In this document: piece by piece, positions 23,535-33,502 of the stretch
Numbering within the stretch: the first letter of the stretch is position 1
How the letters are laid out: the number at the start of each line of letters is the position of its first letter
DNA from: Chimonanthus salicifolius
Lineage: Eukaryota; Streptophyta; Magnoliopsida; Laurales; Calycanthaceae
Length of the DNA: 64,000 bases
Reading direction: 5' to 3'
NCBI GenBank assembly: GCA_013350335.1
Contig: CM023536.1
Location: forward strand, 46,818,314 to 46,882,313
Notes under the pieces: model-generated
Seen by the model: only the letters and a program-made list of their open reading frames with translations
Databases searched by the model: none
Told to the model about the DNA's origin: nothing
Translations under genes and position numbers: made by a program

Positions 23535-24259
23535 TGCAACATTCATAAGAAGGAAATTCTCAGTTGTATGGAAATCTGAGTAATGAGAGAAATTGTTGTA
23601 TGACGAAAGGATTTATTAAGGATACCACCCACCAATGAGGGAGAGGGATGCAAGTGCAAGTACCTCAAAAAGCCCTTCATAAGAAATCTTATGGAAAATG
23701 AGATCCTAAAATACAGATAAGATGGCCAAGGTTGCAGTCCCTTTGATCGGAGCAAGGGTTAGGAGGTTATGAGCTAAGAATCCTACCTGAATCTTTTCGA
23801 GCAAATGCATTTTGATGTCACCTCACCTGATTGCCACTTGCAAATCTCAGAATTTTGCATTTCCCAACATCTGTGTATTTTTCTTTTGTGATATTTCCCA
23901 ATGTTTGTTCTTTATGATGGGCCAATGAAGAATCCATTAGTCAAAATTTTCTGTATTTCCCATTCACACACAAACAGGGAACTGATGACGATCAGTGACA
24001 TGATAGGAAAGCTGGAGAGATCGGGAGCCAGAGAGGATCGAGAGCTAGAGCCAAAGACGATTGAATGGGAGAGAGGACTGAGATTGCCGTGTCGGTCGCA
24101 CGGAGTGAAGGAAAGAGGATTCGTCATTGCCATTGTCATCGAGGGAGGGAAACTCAGAGATAAGAGAAGGGAAACGATTAGTGTATCACTTGCTGCTCTC
24201 TCTCTCTCTTCTCTTGCCCAACAGAAGGGAAGGGTCAAAAGGATTAGGGCATTGACTGT
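23535..24259. other. Intergenic DNA, no gene seen
   Basis: Overlapping open frames on both strands at 23901-24284 arise from a GA-rich stretch and resemble no protein I know. They are more likely chance or leader-like sequence than genes. Confidence 0.4.
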
Positions 24260-24267
24260 TCACTTAG

Positions 24268-24450
24268 TTTTTGATGTGCATTGAGTCGAATTGATTTTAA
24301 AAAATTGAGCCCAACTCGACCTGAATTTAATGCGGTTTTTTTTTCCTTTAACCGAGCCCAACTCTAAATTTACAAATACATAACCCAGCCCACTCATTTT
24401 TCGAGTTGGGTCATGCGGGTCAGGTTAAACCAACCCAAGTTTCACCCCTA
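24268..24450. mobile_element. Internally deleted hAT-type MITE, GGGTCGGGTT family
   Basis: The right end GTTTCACCCCTA matches the family. 8-mers TCACTTAG (24260-24267) and CCACTTAG (24451-24458) flank the 183-bp segment with one mismatch. The left end is eroded. Confidence 0.55.
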
Positions 24451-24458
24451 CCACTTAG

Positions 24459-24785
24459 TAAACTTTGACCCAACCCAATTCCACACTCTTTAAAGGAGGT
24501 TGGATGCCATATTTTTTATCCATTTATTGAATGGATCAGGAAAAACCCAAACACAATTATAAATGAGTGGGACTCGAATTGACCCCTCGGGTCATAATCA
24601 GGTCAAATTGAGCTGACCTGTTTAGTAAATGGGTAAATGGTTTCACCTGTTTACTTAATGGGTATGAGTTGGATGACTTGTTTGTTTTTATGAGTGTTGG
24701 CTTAAGGGGAATGACCTGTATAATAAATGGTTGAGTTAACCAGACTCAACTTCAACTAAACGGGACCTATTGCCAGGTCTACAGT
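24459..24785. repeat. GGGTCAGGTT-type repeat, possible second hAT MITE
   Basis: Sequence rich in TGACCTG/AAATGGGT ends in CCTATTGCCAGGTCTA, whose complement TAGACCTGGCAATAGG resembles a hAT terminal repeat. I could not find a matching left end. Confidence 0.4.
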
Positions 24786-24862
24786 GCATGAATCTATTGT
24801 AGCTCCTGTCTTCCATTTGTGCCATTTCTGTCTTTTCCTGTGGTATTTATGTTGGGTTTCAG

Positions 24863-25062
24863 AATCAGATTTGTATGAACACTGGAAATCTGCCATACTT
24901 AAAAATGAAATACCTCCCAGCAGGCTGCTATCTGGTCCCTCTGTAATTGGACTATTCCTGTACGCATCAACTATTGATTCTGATTGTGGCAAAACTCAAC
25001 TTGTACAGTTTGTGTTTGACCAAGTTCTAAAATATATCACGAGCACGGAATATATGGAATAG
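24863..25062 (+). CDS. Possible orphan exon or gene fragment
   Basis: A pyrimidine-rich tract and acceptor (TTGGGTTTCAG) precede an open frame of 65 codons that ends in TAG. It reads SDLYEHWKSAILKNEIPPSR, continues LLSGPSVIGLFLYAS, and ends LVQFVFDQVLKYITSTEYME. Composition and amphipathic helix pattern look like real protein, unlike the AT-rich chance frames around it. It overlaps nothing else and lies between two hAT MITEs. I do not recognise the family. It may be the last exon of a lost gene, or a captured fragment. Confidence 0.4.
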
Positions 25063-25303
25063 ATCAAGAAATATTTGAACTATGATTCATACCTGCTATA
25101 TCAGATCTTCAGAATCAAAGGATAAATCTTTCTCTGAATTTTTTATCATTAAATCCATTCATTGAATAAGTGATGCTCAAATAGTTCTTGCTCATAGAAC
25201 TTTTGGTCTTAGCTTGGGGATTTTTATTGAATCATCGTGGTTATAGTATGAATCTGAGGTTTCAATCGATTCATAGGGTCTCAACAAGAGAATTCCTATT
25301 ATA

Positions 25304-25662
25304 TAGAGCTGAAATCGGGCTAGGGTCAGGTCGGGTTTTTTAAAAACCAACTCGACCCGAGTTACTAATATATGGAACCCGACCCAGACTTCTTGAACCG
25401 ACTTGACCCGAATTATAACCTGACTCAACCCGACCTGACCCACATTTTGAACCTACTTTAGCCTACTTTTTTCTTGGATTGGGTCAGGTTGGTTTAACTT
25501 AAAAATCTCTCAACCCAACCCGACTCAAATTCAATGCGGATTTCTGAGATCTCAACCCGACCCGATCCAACCCGATGACCCGACTTTCATAACCCGACCC
25601 GCATGATTTTTGGGTCGGGTCATGCGGGTTTAGGCCAAAATCCGACCTGAGTTTCGCCCCTA
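25304..25662. mobile_element. hAT-type MITE, GGGTCGGGTT family (359 bp)
   Basis: Left end TAGAGCTGAAATCGGGC and right end complement TAGGGGCGAAACTCAGG are inverted repeats. The 8-bp duplication CTATTATA is exact on both sides (25296-25303, 25663-25670). Interior frames (for example minus 25499-25684) are just translated GGGTCGGGTT repeats. Almost the same length as 16923-17280. Confidence 0.9.
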
Positions 25663-25679
25663 CTATTATATCAAAAGTA

Positions 25680-26069
25680 AACAAAACATAGATCTACAAT
25701 CAAGCTGTTAATCCATTATCACAAGTCTGCATTAATGTCTTTGGACTCACCGGTGCTAGATAGCCCTGTCTTCTCTCTCTATTTTGTTCTGAAGCTACGT
25801 CGTTTGGTTTTTGTGCAGTATCTTTTGTGGTCACAGAAACTCTGCTTCACCTACAACACTTTAAAACTGTGAATTTAGCATTTGATTTTGTGTTGGTGAT
25901 TTGTTGTTCAGTCCAGTTTTTTCATAAGCAAATGCCTGGGTTGTCTTGACGCTGCATCATTTGCTACACATCGCAAAATTTGAACATTTCATATATGTAA
26001 TGGATGATTACTGATAGCATGCATATACAAGAATTTGTCATTTTCATATGTTAGATGTATACACCTTCA
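25680..26069. other. Intergenic DNA, nothing identified
   Basis: No coding or repeat signal that I can name. Confidence 0.4.
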
Positions 26070-26350
26070 GTCAACAGTTCATCTGTTAGGTTATGTGGAA
26101 CCAGATAATTAGATATGTACTAATTATCAGCGTAGTATATAATTTTTTTTTTTTCATGAGAGAGAGTTGAGCGAAAACTGTAACAATAGTCAAGGCCGTC
26201 TCTTCTTCGATTTCTTGCCTTTGAATATAGTGGATCTGTTTTGAACTCGTGGACGTACCGAAAGGGAACCACGTAAATCTTTGTGTTGTGATTTGTTTTT
26301 CTCCCTTCTATTTTCTTTTCGATATTGTTATTTCTGTGTGGAGTGAAAAT
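26070..26350 (+). mobile_element. LTR-like fragment (different family)
   Basis: Contains CTCGTGGACGTACCG, then GGGAACCACGTAAATC, then TTTGTGTTGTG, a phrase common near the 3' end of plant Copia-type LTRs. It sits directly left of the solo LTR at 26353. I could not define its own ends or a duplication. Confidence 0.4.
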
Positions 26351-26352
26351 TG

Positions 26353-26714
26353 TGTTGGGTTTTATGGCTCAAAGCCCTTTTGGGCCTGAGTTGTCTGATG
26401 GCTCCAGGCTTAGTGGGCCCAATATGTGTATGACTATATATATTGTTCTCTTTCATCCTAGGGTTTCTAGGCTGTGCAGTTTCTCTAAAAGAGAAATAGA
26501 GAGGAGAAAGAGAGACTGAGAGGAATGACGGGTAGGATAATAATCCTTGTAACCTGTGGGTAGGATCAGTGAAATCCTTGTAACCTGACTTTCTTCTCAG
26601 TAGAATCTTAGCACGTCCCGTGGACGTAGGCAATCTTATTGAACCACATAAATCGGTGTACACTTGTGTGTGATTGATTTCTTGATTGTGTGTTTTTTAT
26701 TTTAATCCCCAACA
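26353..26714 (+). mobile_element. Solo LTR, family A, copy 2 (362 bp)
   Basis: Starts TGTTGGG and ends CCCCAACA, flanked by the exact 5-bp duplication AATTG (26348-26352, 26715-26719). It contains a TATA-like ACTATATATATTG and the phrase CCGTGGACGTAGGC. It matches the minus-strand solo LTR at 2702-3147 over its 5' part. Confidence 0.9.
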
Positions 26715-26719
26715 AATTG

Positions 26720-28009
26720 TTTCATCCCAACACCCTTAAATTAAGATACATTTGAGAACCTCTATTTCTTCGGTTACACTTCTTGTCAAGGCAGAGATTG
26801 GATCAAAACACCTTACTGGGTATTGTGAGATTGGAGAGACATTTGAGCCCCTTTCTTTTCAAGGGTTTAGTTGTGACTTTACATCCACAATTTTTTTACA
26901 TCCATGTATTTATCTTTGTTGGCTCTGTGCCCATAAACAACTGTGGCTGTAGTACCCTTTGTAGTATAGGGTAGATAAACAATCAGAACTTGGAGGACTC
27001 GGTTTCCCCATACCCACAAATGTATATCATTTCATTAGTTTTTTTCACAAGAAATCTGAAAATAAGAAGTATCTTAGAGAACTTGCCCTCTCATTATTTT
27101 TTTTAGAAAAAATCTTAGAAAATCAAACAGACACTACACCTATATCAATCACATTAATACATCTCCACTGAATTTCATAGGCACTGAATATTTTATCATT
27201 AAATTATTTTTCATATAAAACCCCTAATTCGAGATTGTTTTAGAGTGAAAGTTAAAAAAAAAATGTTGAAAATAACTTAGAATGGTCAAACTTTATGAGA
27301 AAATGTTTGGAATTGACAAAAAGAATTTATATATGAAGAATTTGTATCTAAATTTTCTTAAAATCACACTCAATACAAGATTCAACTTGAAAAAATGATC
27401 GAAATATTTTTTATAAAAAAATTTAAAAAATGTACATCAACTGAAACATATAATATTGAATTATTACACCACTTACACGGTACATATTGACCAATATATA
27501 TAGATAGTATGTATTGGCTGGTTTTAAAATCTCTTGACTCGAAGGAATAAAAAAAAAATCTCCTTCACGAAATTGGTAATGAATGCCCAATAACATTCTA
27601 GTGGCAAGACCCTAAGGCTGCCTTTCGATGAGGGAGCGTAAGGATAATGGGGGTTATCCTTCATTACCCTTGCTTAGTAACCATAGGATAAAGTTAAAAA
27701 TTTATTACCTCTCTTTTTTCACTTTTAAAAACATTTTCCTTTTAAGAAGTTTGCATATTACTTAGGATAACTCTGCCCCTCATCGTTCAATGTTATAAAT
27801 ATTCTGTCATGTGAACACTACTGCTCAAGCAGCAATGGTGATTCTCTTAATATCAAAGCACTTTTCTCTGCCCAAGGTATTGTTCATTGATCATGGTTTA
27901 CTTAGAAAATGATCCCTGCCTCCATGAGTTTTATATTTAGATAATCCATTATTATGATAAATGGTGGGAAAAAACCCTTCTTAAGGGGTTAAAGATTCAT
28001 TCTTCCGAT
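26720..28009. other. Intergenic DNA with a possible small MITE
   Basis: About 27618-27800 has ends TTTCGATGAGGG and CCCTCATCGTT in inverted orientation, suggesting a Tourist-like MITE, but no consistent 3-bp duplication is visible. No gene is supported. Confidence 0.35.
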
Positions 28010-28780
28010 AGGTTTCGCCGATACGGGGTTCATCGATATACAATGTATCGGTGATTTCCTCTTTTTTATTTAAAAAAGTTCAGAAAAATTAAAAAAAAAA
28101 GAAAAATCCAGGGTAAGTATTTTTTTTTTTTTTAATAATGGTAATTTTTATAGAGTTTTAGACTTTAGGAAGTTAAATTTTTTATACGTTCTAAAAAATT
28201 GAAAAAAGTATTCTAAATCTTTGGAAAATGTCTTATAATGAAAGAAACCTAAGACGAGGAAACACACCTAATATGATTTCATGTTTTCAAGCATTCTTTA
28301 CTGTCACGTATTATAATTTCTTTTTAGTTTTATAAAAACATTGTTATAATATTAAAAAAAATCACAAAAAAATTTATAAGAAATTCGGAAATGAGAAGTA
28401 TCTCAGAAATCTCAGTTTCTATTAAATTTTCAGAAAAAACTTGAAAAATCACACAAATATCTTACAAATTATGTGAATGACATTTATGCATTTCATTGAA
28501 TTCCATAAGCATTGAATATTATTTTGTTAAAATATTTTCACAAAAAACTCAGAATTTGAAATTATCTCAGAGTTGAAACTCAAAAAATTAATGAAAATAA
28601 TTCAAAATGGTAAAAAATAATTCTAAAATTGAATAACTTATTTTTTAAATTAAAAAATAATGGTGAAAATAACTCAAAAATCAGTGGAAACTATTTTTAA
28701 AGAAAATAAAAGAAAAAAAGACAAAATCAGCATCAGCTAATATCCGCGATTCGCTCCTTCCCTGAACAGCACGATACGTA
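28010..28780. repeat. CGATAT/ATCGGCC-type dispersed repeat, long degenerate copy
   Basis: Starts with TTTCGCCGATACGGGG and ATGTATCGGTGATTTCC, then A/T-rich DNA, and ends with CACGATACGTATTTGAG. Non-coding. Confidence 0.4.
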
Positions 28781-29656
28781 TTTGAGTATTTTTTTTAAAG
28801 TACGCTGTTAAGAAATTTGTTTTCTTAACCATATTCCTTTCCTTTCCTTTCCAATTCACAGATGAGGCTTCGGCAGTGAGTTTTTTTTTTCTTCTATTTA
28901 GGCTTAGCCTGGGCTGTGGGCTTTATTTCCTTTATTTTGGGCTTTAATTTTTATTTTTATGCTTTCTTGGGGAGTTTCCCTTATTTAATGAAACACTTAC
29001 CAATATTAAAAAAAATCAGATTCACATGTAAAAGTCTTTATTCTATTTTATTTTCTTTTTTTTTACGTTAGTGATATATTTTCTGTCTTCTACATGGCCA
29101 CAAAAATAATAAGGGGTGAAATTTTAGGTGGCTTGGGTGGTGTTGGGTTTTGGGCCAAGTGGGCCGATCTGACCTGACCCATCCTAAGTGCAGCACGAGG
29201 TGTTATTACTCAACGTAAGCTCGTTTTGGTTTTGTTAAATTGGATCAAGCTTGCTTAGTGGTCCAAGTTAATCCCTTTAAAGGCCTGAGTTGAGTTCAGA
29301 TGGAAGAACCGGAGTAGGTTTAGACCAAACCAAAGTTTTTTTTTTTCCCTCTCTCTTAAGGAAAAGGGTAAATGATGACTTGAATCTACATACCAAAAGG
29401 GTGTGACACAACCTGGCCCAAGTTGCACCTAAAATTGACGTAATTTATATGTAGAAGCAAGAGTCTAAAACAAACCCTCTGCAATGTAAAATCAAATTCT
29501 AATTAAATAAATAATAAGTGCCAACTTTTAAAATATTGAGGAAAGTAATGAGAAGCAAACCTAACCCAAATAAAATAAAATTTTACATCTAAAATGTCTT
29601 ATCCATCATTTGGTTTGACTTTCAAGTTTTACTTCTCTATCTTGTCAATAAAAGAA
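28781..29656. other. Intergenic DNA with a GGGTT-type repeat
   Basis: About 29113-29330 starts AAGGGGTGAAATTTTAGG and carries GGGCC/GACCTGACCC sequence, so it is a degenerate relative of the hAT MITE family. About 28900-28990 looks like a LINE 3' tail. No gene is supported. Confidence 0.35.
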
Positions 29657-31050
29657 GGGCGCCCATTTAGACACCAGGTTTTTCTGCTAGGAGACACCAG
29701 TTTTCGGATTTTGAGAGGAAATTACGGTTTTGCCCTCCCGCGTTTTATCATTCGGACGATTTTTTAGTTCATTTTTCACTTCCTTCGAACGATTCAGAAT
29801 CGATCCCTTTTACCCTCCTGCGTTTTATCCTTCGAACGATTTTGCAGTTGATTTTACAGTTCATTCGAACGATTCGACTGCGCAGTCGAATCGTTCGAAG
29901 GATTTTTCAATTGATTTTTCAGTTCCTTCGAACGATTCCACTATGCTGTGGAATCGCACAGTGAAATCGTTCGAAGGAACTGAAAAATCAATTGAAAAAT
30001 CCTTCGAACGATTCGACTGAAATCGTTCGAAGGATCATAAGATCTTTTGAATGAATCAACGTTTGCAGCTACAGTAAAATCTTTTAAAAAAATTTCTACA
30101 CTAAAATGTCTTCTAAAATTTTAAGCACTGTGTATTTCCAAAATTTTTAAAATTAAATATCCAGACTAATTATGATAATCTAATAAAAATACTTTAAGAC
30201 TTTAAGGTCGTTTGACATTCCCAAATACTTAAAACACAGTGTTTTACAACTAAGGGTATCCCTCAGCTGTTTGAAAAATATATTTAGGAATGCCAAACGA
30301 CCTTGAAGTCTTAAAGTATTTTTATCATGCTATCGTAATTAGTCCAGATATTCAATTTGAGAAATTTTAAAAATACACAGTGCTTAAAAAATAAATTTAA
30401 AGATTTAAAGGAGATTTTATTATTTAAAAAGTTATTTTTTAAACATTGTGTATTTTTAAAATTTCTCAAATTGAATATCTGGACTAATTACGATAGCATG
30501 ATAAAAATACTTTAAAACTTCAAGGTCGTTTGGCATTCCTAAATATATTTTTGAAACAGCTGAGGAATACCCTTATTTGTAAAACACTGTGTTTTAAGTA
30601 TTTGGGAATGTCAAACGACCTTAAAGTCTTAAAGTATTTTTTTCAGATTATCGTAATTAGTCTGGATATTTAATTTTAAAAATTTTGGAAATACACAGTG
30701 CTTAAAATTTTAGAAGACATTTTAGTGTAGAAATTTTTTTAAAAGATTTTACTGTAGCTGCAAATGTTGATTCATTCGAAGGATCTTATGATCCTTCGAA
30801 CGATTCCACTGTGCGATTCCACTGCACAGTGGAATCGTTCGAATGAACTAAAAAATCAACTGCAAAATCGTTCGAAGGATAAAACGCGGGAGGGCAAAAG
30901 GGATCAATTCTGAATCGTTCGAAGGAAGTGAAAAATGAACTAAAAAATCGTCCGAATGATAAAACGCGGGAGGGCAAAACCATAATTTTCCCTCAAAATT
31001 CGAAAACTGGTGTCTCCTAGCAGAAAAACCTGGTGTCTAAATGGGCGCCC
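29657..31050. mobile_element. Foldback element: 1.4-kb near-complete inverted repeat
   Basis: The left arm (29657 to about 30390) and right arm (about 30440-31050) are inverted copies with few differences over roughly 600 bp; the left arm has about 130 bp of extra local palindrome. Ends are GGGCGCCCATTTAGACACC. The flanking duplication TAAAAGAA is exact (29649-29656, 31051-31058). Outer parts repeat TTCGAACGATT and its complement. Each arm also holds a smaller inverted repeat (30190-30320 and 30505-30640), so the structure is a palindrome of palindromes. The end sequence resembles the Mutator-like element at 33126, so it may be a non-autonomous relative, though an 8-bp duplication is short for that group. 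Open frames inside mirror each other and are not genes. Confidence 0.92.
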
Positions 31051-31360
31051 TAAAAGAATTGAAGAGTTTTAAAAGGCATTTGAAGCTGGGTATCTATTGA
31101 ATCCTTCTCACATGTGCCTTGGAGACCTTTTATACATCTTATGCATTGATTTATTTATAAAGATGGATGTTTTTTAGGTTGGATGATCATTGAACTAAGG
31201 CAATATACTACCTCAATCAAACTTTTTTAGATATAAAATAAAAAATTCACTTTTACTTTGAGAGAAAACTTATGATCAACATGGACATTTTGTGTATACA
31301 AACACGGATTTTACCGTGATACCCAATTTGTCTTCCATCTGTCGTAACCAAAAAAAGAAT

Positions 31361-31712
31361 GAACAGTGCAATTGGCTCATCGAAATTGCAAATCAGCTCG
31401 CCAAAATTCATGAACAGGTGTAATCGGCTTGCAAAAATTGCAAGTCAGCTCGCCAAAATTTATGAATAGTGCAAATTGGTTCACCGGAATTTTAAATCAG
31501 CTCACCAAAATTTATGAACAGTGCAAATCGGCTCTCTAAAATTGCAAGTCGGCTCTTCAAAATTCATGAACAGTTCAATTTGGCTATCCAAAATTACAAG
31601 TCGGCTCGCAAAAATTCATGAACAGTGCAATTCGATTTTTCGAAATTTTAAATCAACTCGCCGAAATTCACATGAATAGTAAAAATCAGCCCATCGAAAT
31701 TTTACTGTTCAT
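31361..31712. repeat. Minisatellite, 52-bp unit, about 6.5 copies
   Basis: Units start GAACAGTGCAA and contain TCGGCTCGCCAAAATT. Copies diverge by 10-30%, and the last one is truncated. Confidence 0.9.
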
Positions 31713-33116
31713 GTGAAGGGTAAAATCGAGAATACATTAAAACTTATGTCACTAAAAATAAAATATCCGTGGAAAGATAGCTGGCCAAAACTTATTTATA
31801 TTTAGTGTTTGCAACTCATAAGCTATGCCATTATATTAGTTGCTATTTTGGCCCATGCAGTAAAACTCTTGGCTTATATATCCTCTCAAATACTTGTTTG
31901 AGAAGTCATCGTTAATCGTGGCAATTGCTTTTACTTTTTATATTCTCCATCTGCCATGTTTTAAGACCTCAATTAATATTTCAATGGACCTCTCTTTCCT
32001 AATATCTTTTACTCCCAATCTTACAAGTTTCCAATCTGCCACTGTTTCTAATCTTCATAAATTTGTCTAGACTATCTTTATCTACATTCTCTTATCTTTT
32101 ATTCTAACAAACAACTTAAAAAAAATTCAACACACTTTTTTTTTTCTTATTGGATAAGATTATATTCTTTTTTTTAGTAAATTGACATTTAATTCTGTAT
32201 AGCATTGTAATCTTTCATCTTATGGAAATTGATAATAAAACCCAAGATTAAAATCAAAGTGTGAAGCACAAAAGTACAAAACCTATCTAACAAAACCCAC
32301 ATGATACCTCACAAAACTTAAAAAAAAAAACTCTTTCTCAAAGTACATATACTTTGACACATTAGAATCGTGTATTACGTTCCCTTAGATGTAGCCTTCG
32401 AATGAATCACGTAAAATGTTTGTGTTCTTTTTGTGTGTGATTGAATCAACTTGATCCTTACTTCCTAAGTGGATCTAAGCCATTTTTACAAGATGGATCT
32501 GGAATCAAGCTCAACACAAATCTTTAATATCAATAAACCTTAATATATTTTTACATTTAATGTGAAAATGTGTAAAATCTCTCTTATATGCATGTCAAAT
32601 GTAGATGTAAATACCATGTATAATACTATTAAATGAATCACCCTCAGTTGGGCGTCACTCTGGCTGGGCCATGTGGGATTCAAGATCAGTTGGGCGTCAC
32701 TCTTTACACTTTATTTCTTTTATGTTAACTTGCTAAGGTATATTTCTTTTATGCTAGGTTTAAACGAATATTATTATTTATTTTATCTAATTGAGTAAGT
32801 GTGATTTAATATTTAATAAAAAAATATTTACATTTTTAATAAGTTAAGATTCTAACATAAAATATCTTTAAAAGTTAGATGTTAAATTTTTTTATAAAGA
32901 AAATTAATAAGATATAAAATTTTAATTAATAATTTAATATTATTGATAGTATAATATTTATTGCACAAATTTCACTACTGTTGAAATTTATTTAACCGAC
33001 TCTCTATCGAGACGATTCGATTCACGAGTCAACATGGATTCATATAAGAATTTTTATAAATCGGTTCGAAGGTAATTCCTCCAACAACTCAGAAACCCAG
33101 GAAGATCTTTTAGCGA
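31713..33116. other. Intergenic DNA, weak LTR trace
   Basis: About 32370-32470 has the LTR-like phrase TAGATGTAGCCTTCG, then AATCACGTAAAATG, then TTTGTG. CAGTTGGGCGTCACTCT occurs twice (32646 and 32687). No gene is supported. Confidence 0.35.
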
Positions 33117-33125
33117 TTTGGAATA

Positions 33126-33502
33126 GGGTAATTATTTAGGCACGGGCAAATTCTTTCTGCAGACACGGGTTTTTCGTTTTTAGGTGGAAATTACCGCGTT
33201 GTCCTTCCACGTTAGTGTGGTCCGGACGCGAGATAAGAACATTTTTCCGTCGTTCGTACTATAAAATCGTTCGGACCATAGTTCATGCGTAAATTATATC
33301 GTCCGAACCAACCTACCACTGTGAAATTTCATTCCTCTCAGTTAAAATTGTCCGGATTATTATTCATGTGTAAATTCAATCATCCGGACCATTCTATAAA
33401 TGTATATAAGATCGTCCGGACCATCCACTAGCATGGTCCGGACGATCTTAACAGAGAGCCCGACTATAATTTAATAGGCCTCTCAGTTAAGATCGTCCGG
33501 AC
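33126..33502. repeat. MULE left terminal inverted repeat (part left of the LTR)
   Basis: Pairs with 39620-39983 in inverted orientation. The subterminal part holds alternating GGTCCGGACGATCTTAAC and its complement, a likely transposase-binding and hairpin-forming region. The repeat resumes at 36103 after the inserted LTR. Confidence 0.88.

Noticed and set aside
23901..24284. Overlapping open frames on both strands
   Set aside because: Both are open only because of a GA-rich stretch; no homology or splice context was seen.
29730..30983. Two similar open frames (29730-30020 plus, 30786-30983 minus)
   Set aside because: They are mirror images created by the foldback inverted repeat and consist of translated TTCGAACGATT units.
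31361..31712. CRISPR-like array of regular repeats
   Set aside because: The units are contiguous diverged 52-bp repeats without unique spacers, in plant nuclear DNA.
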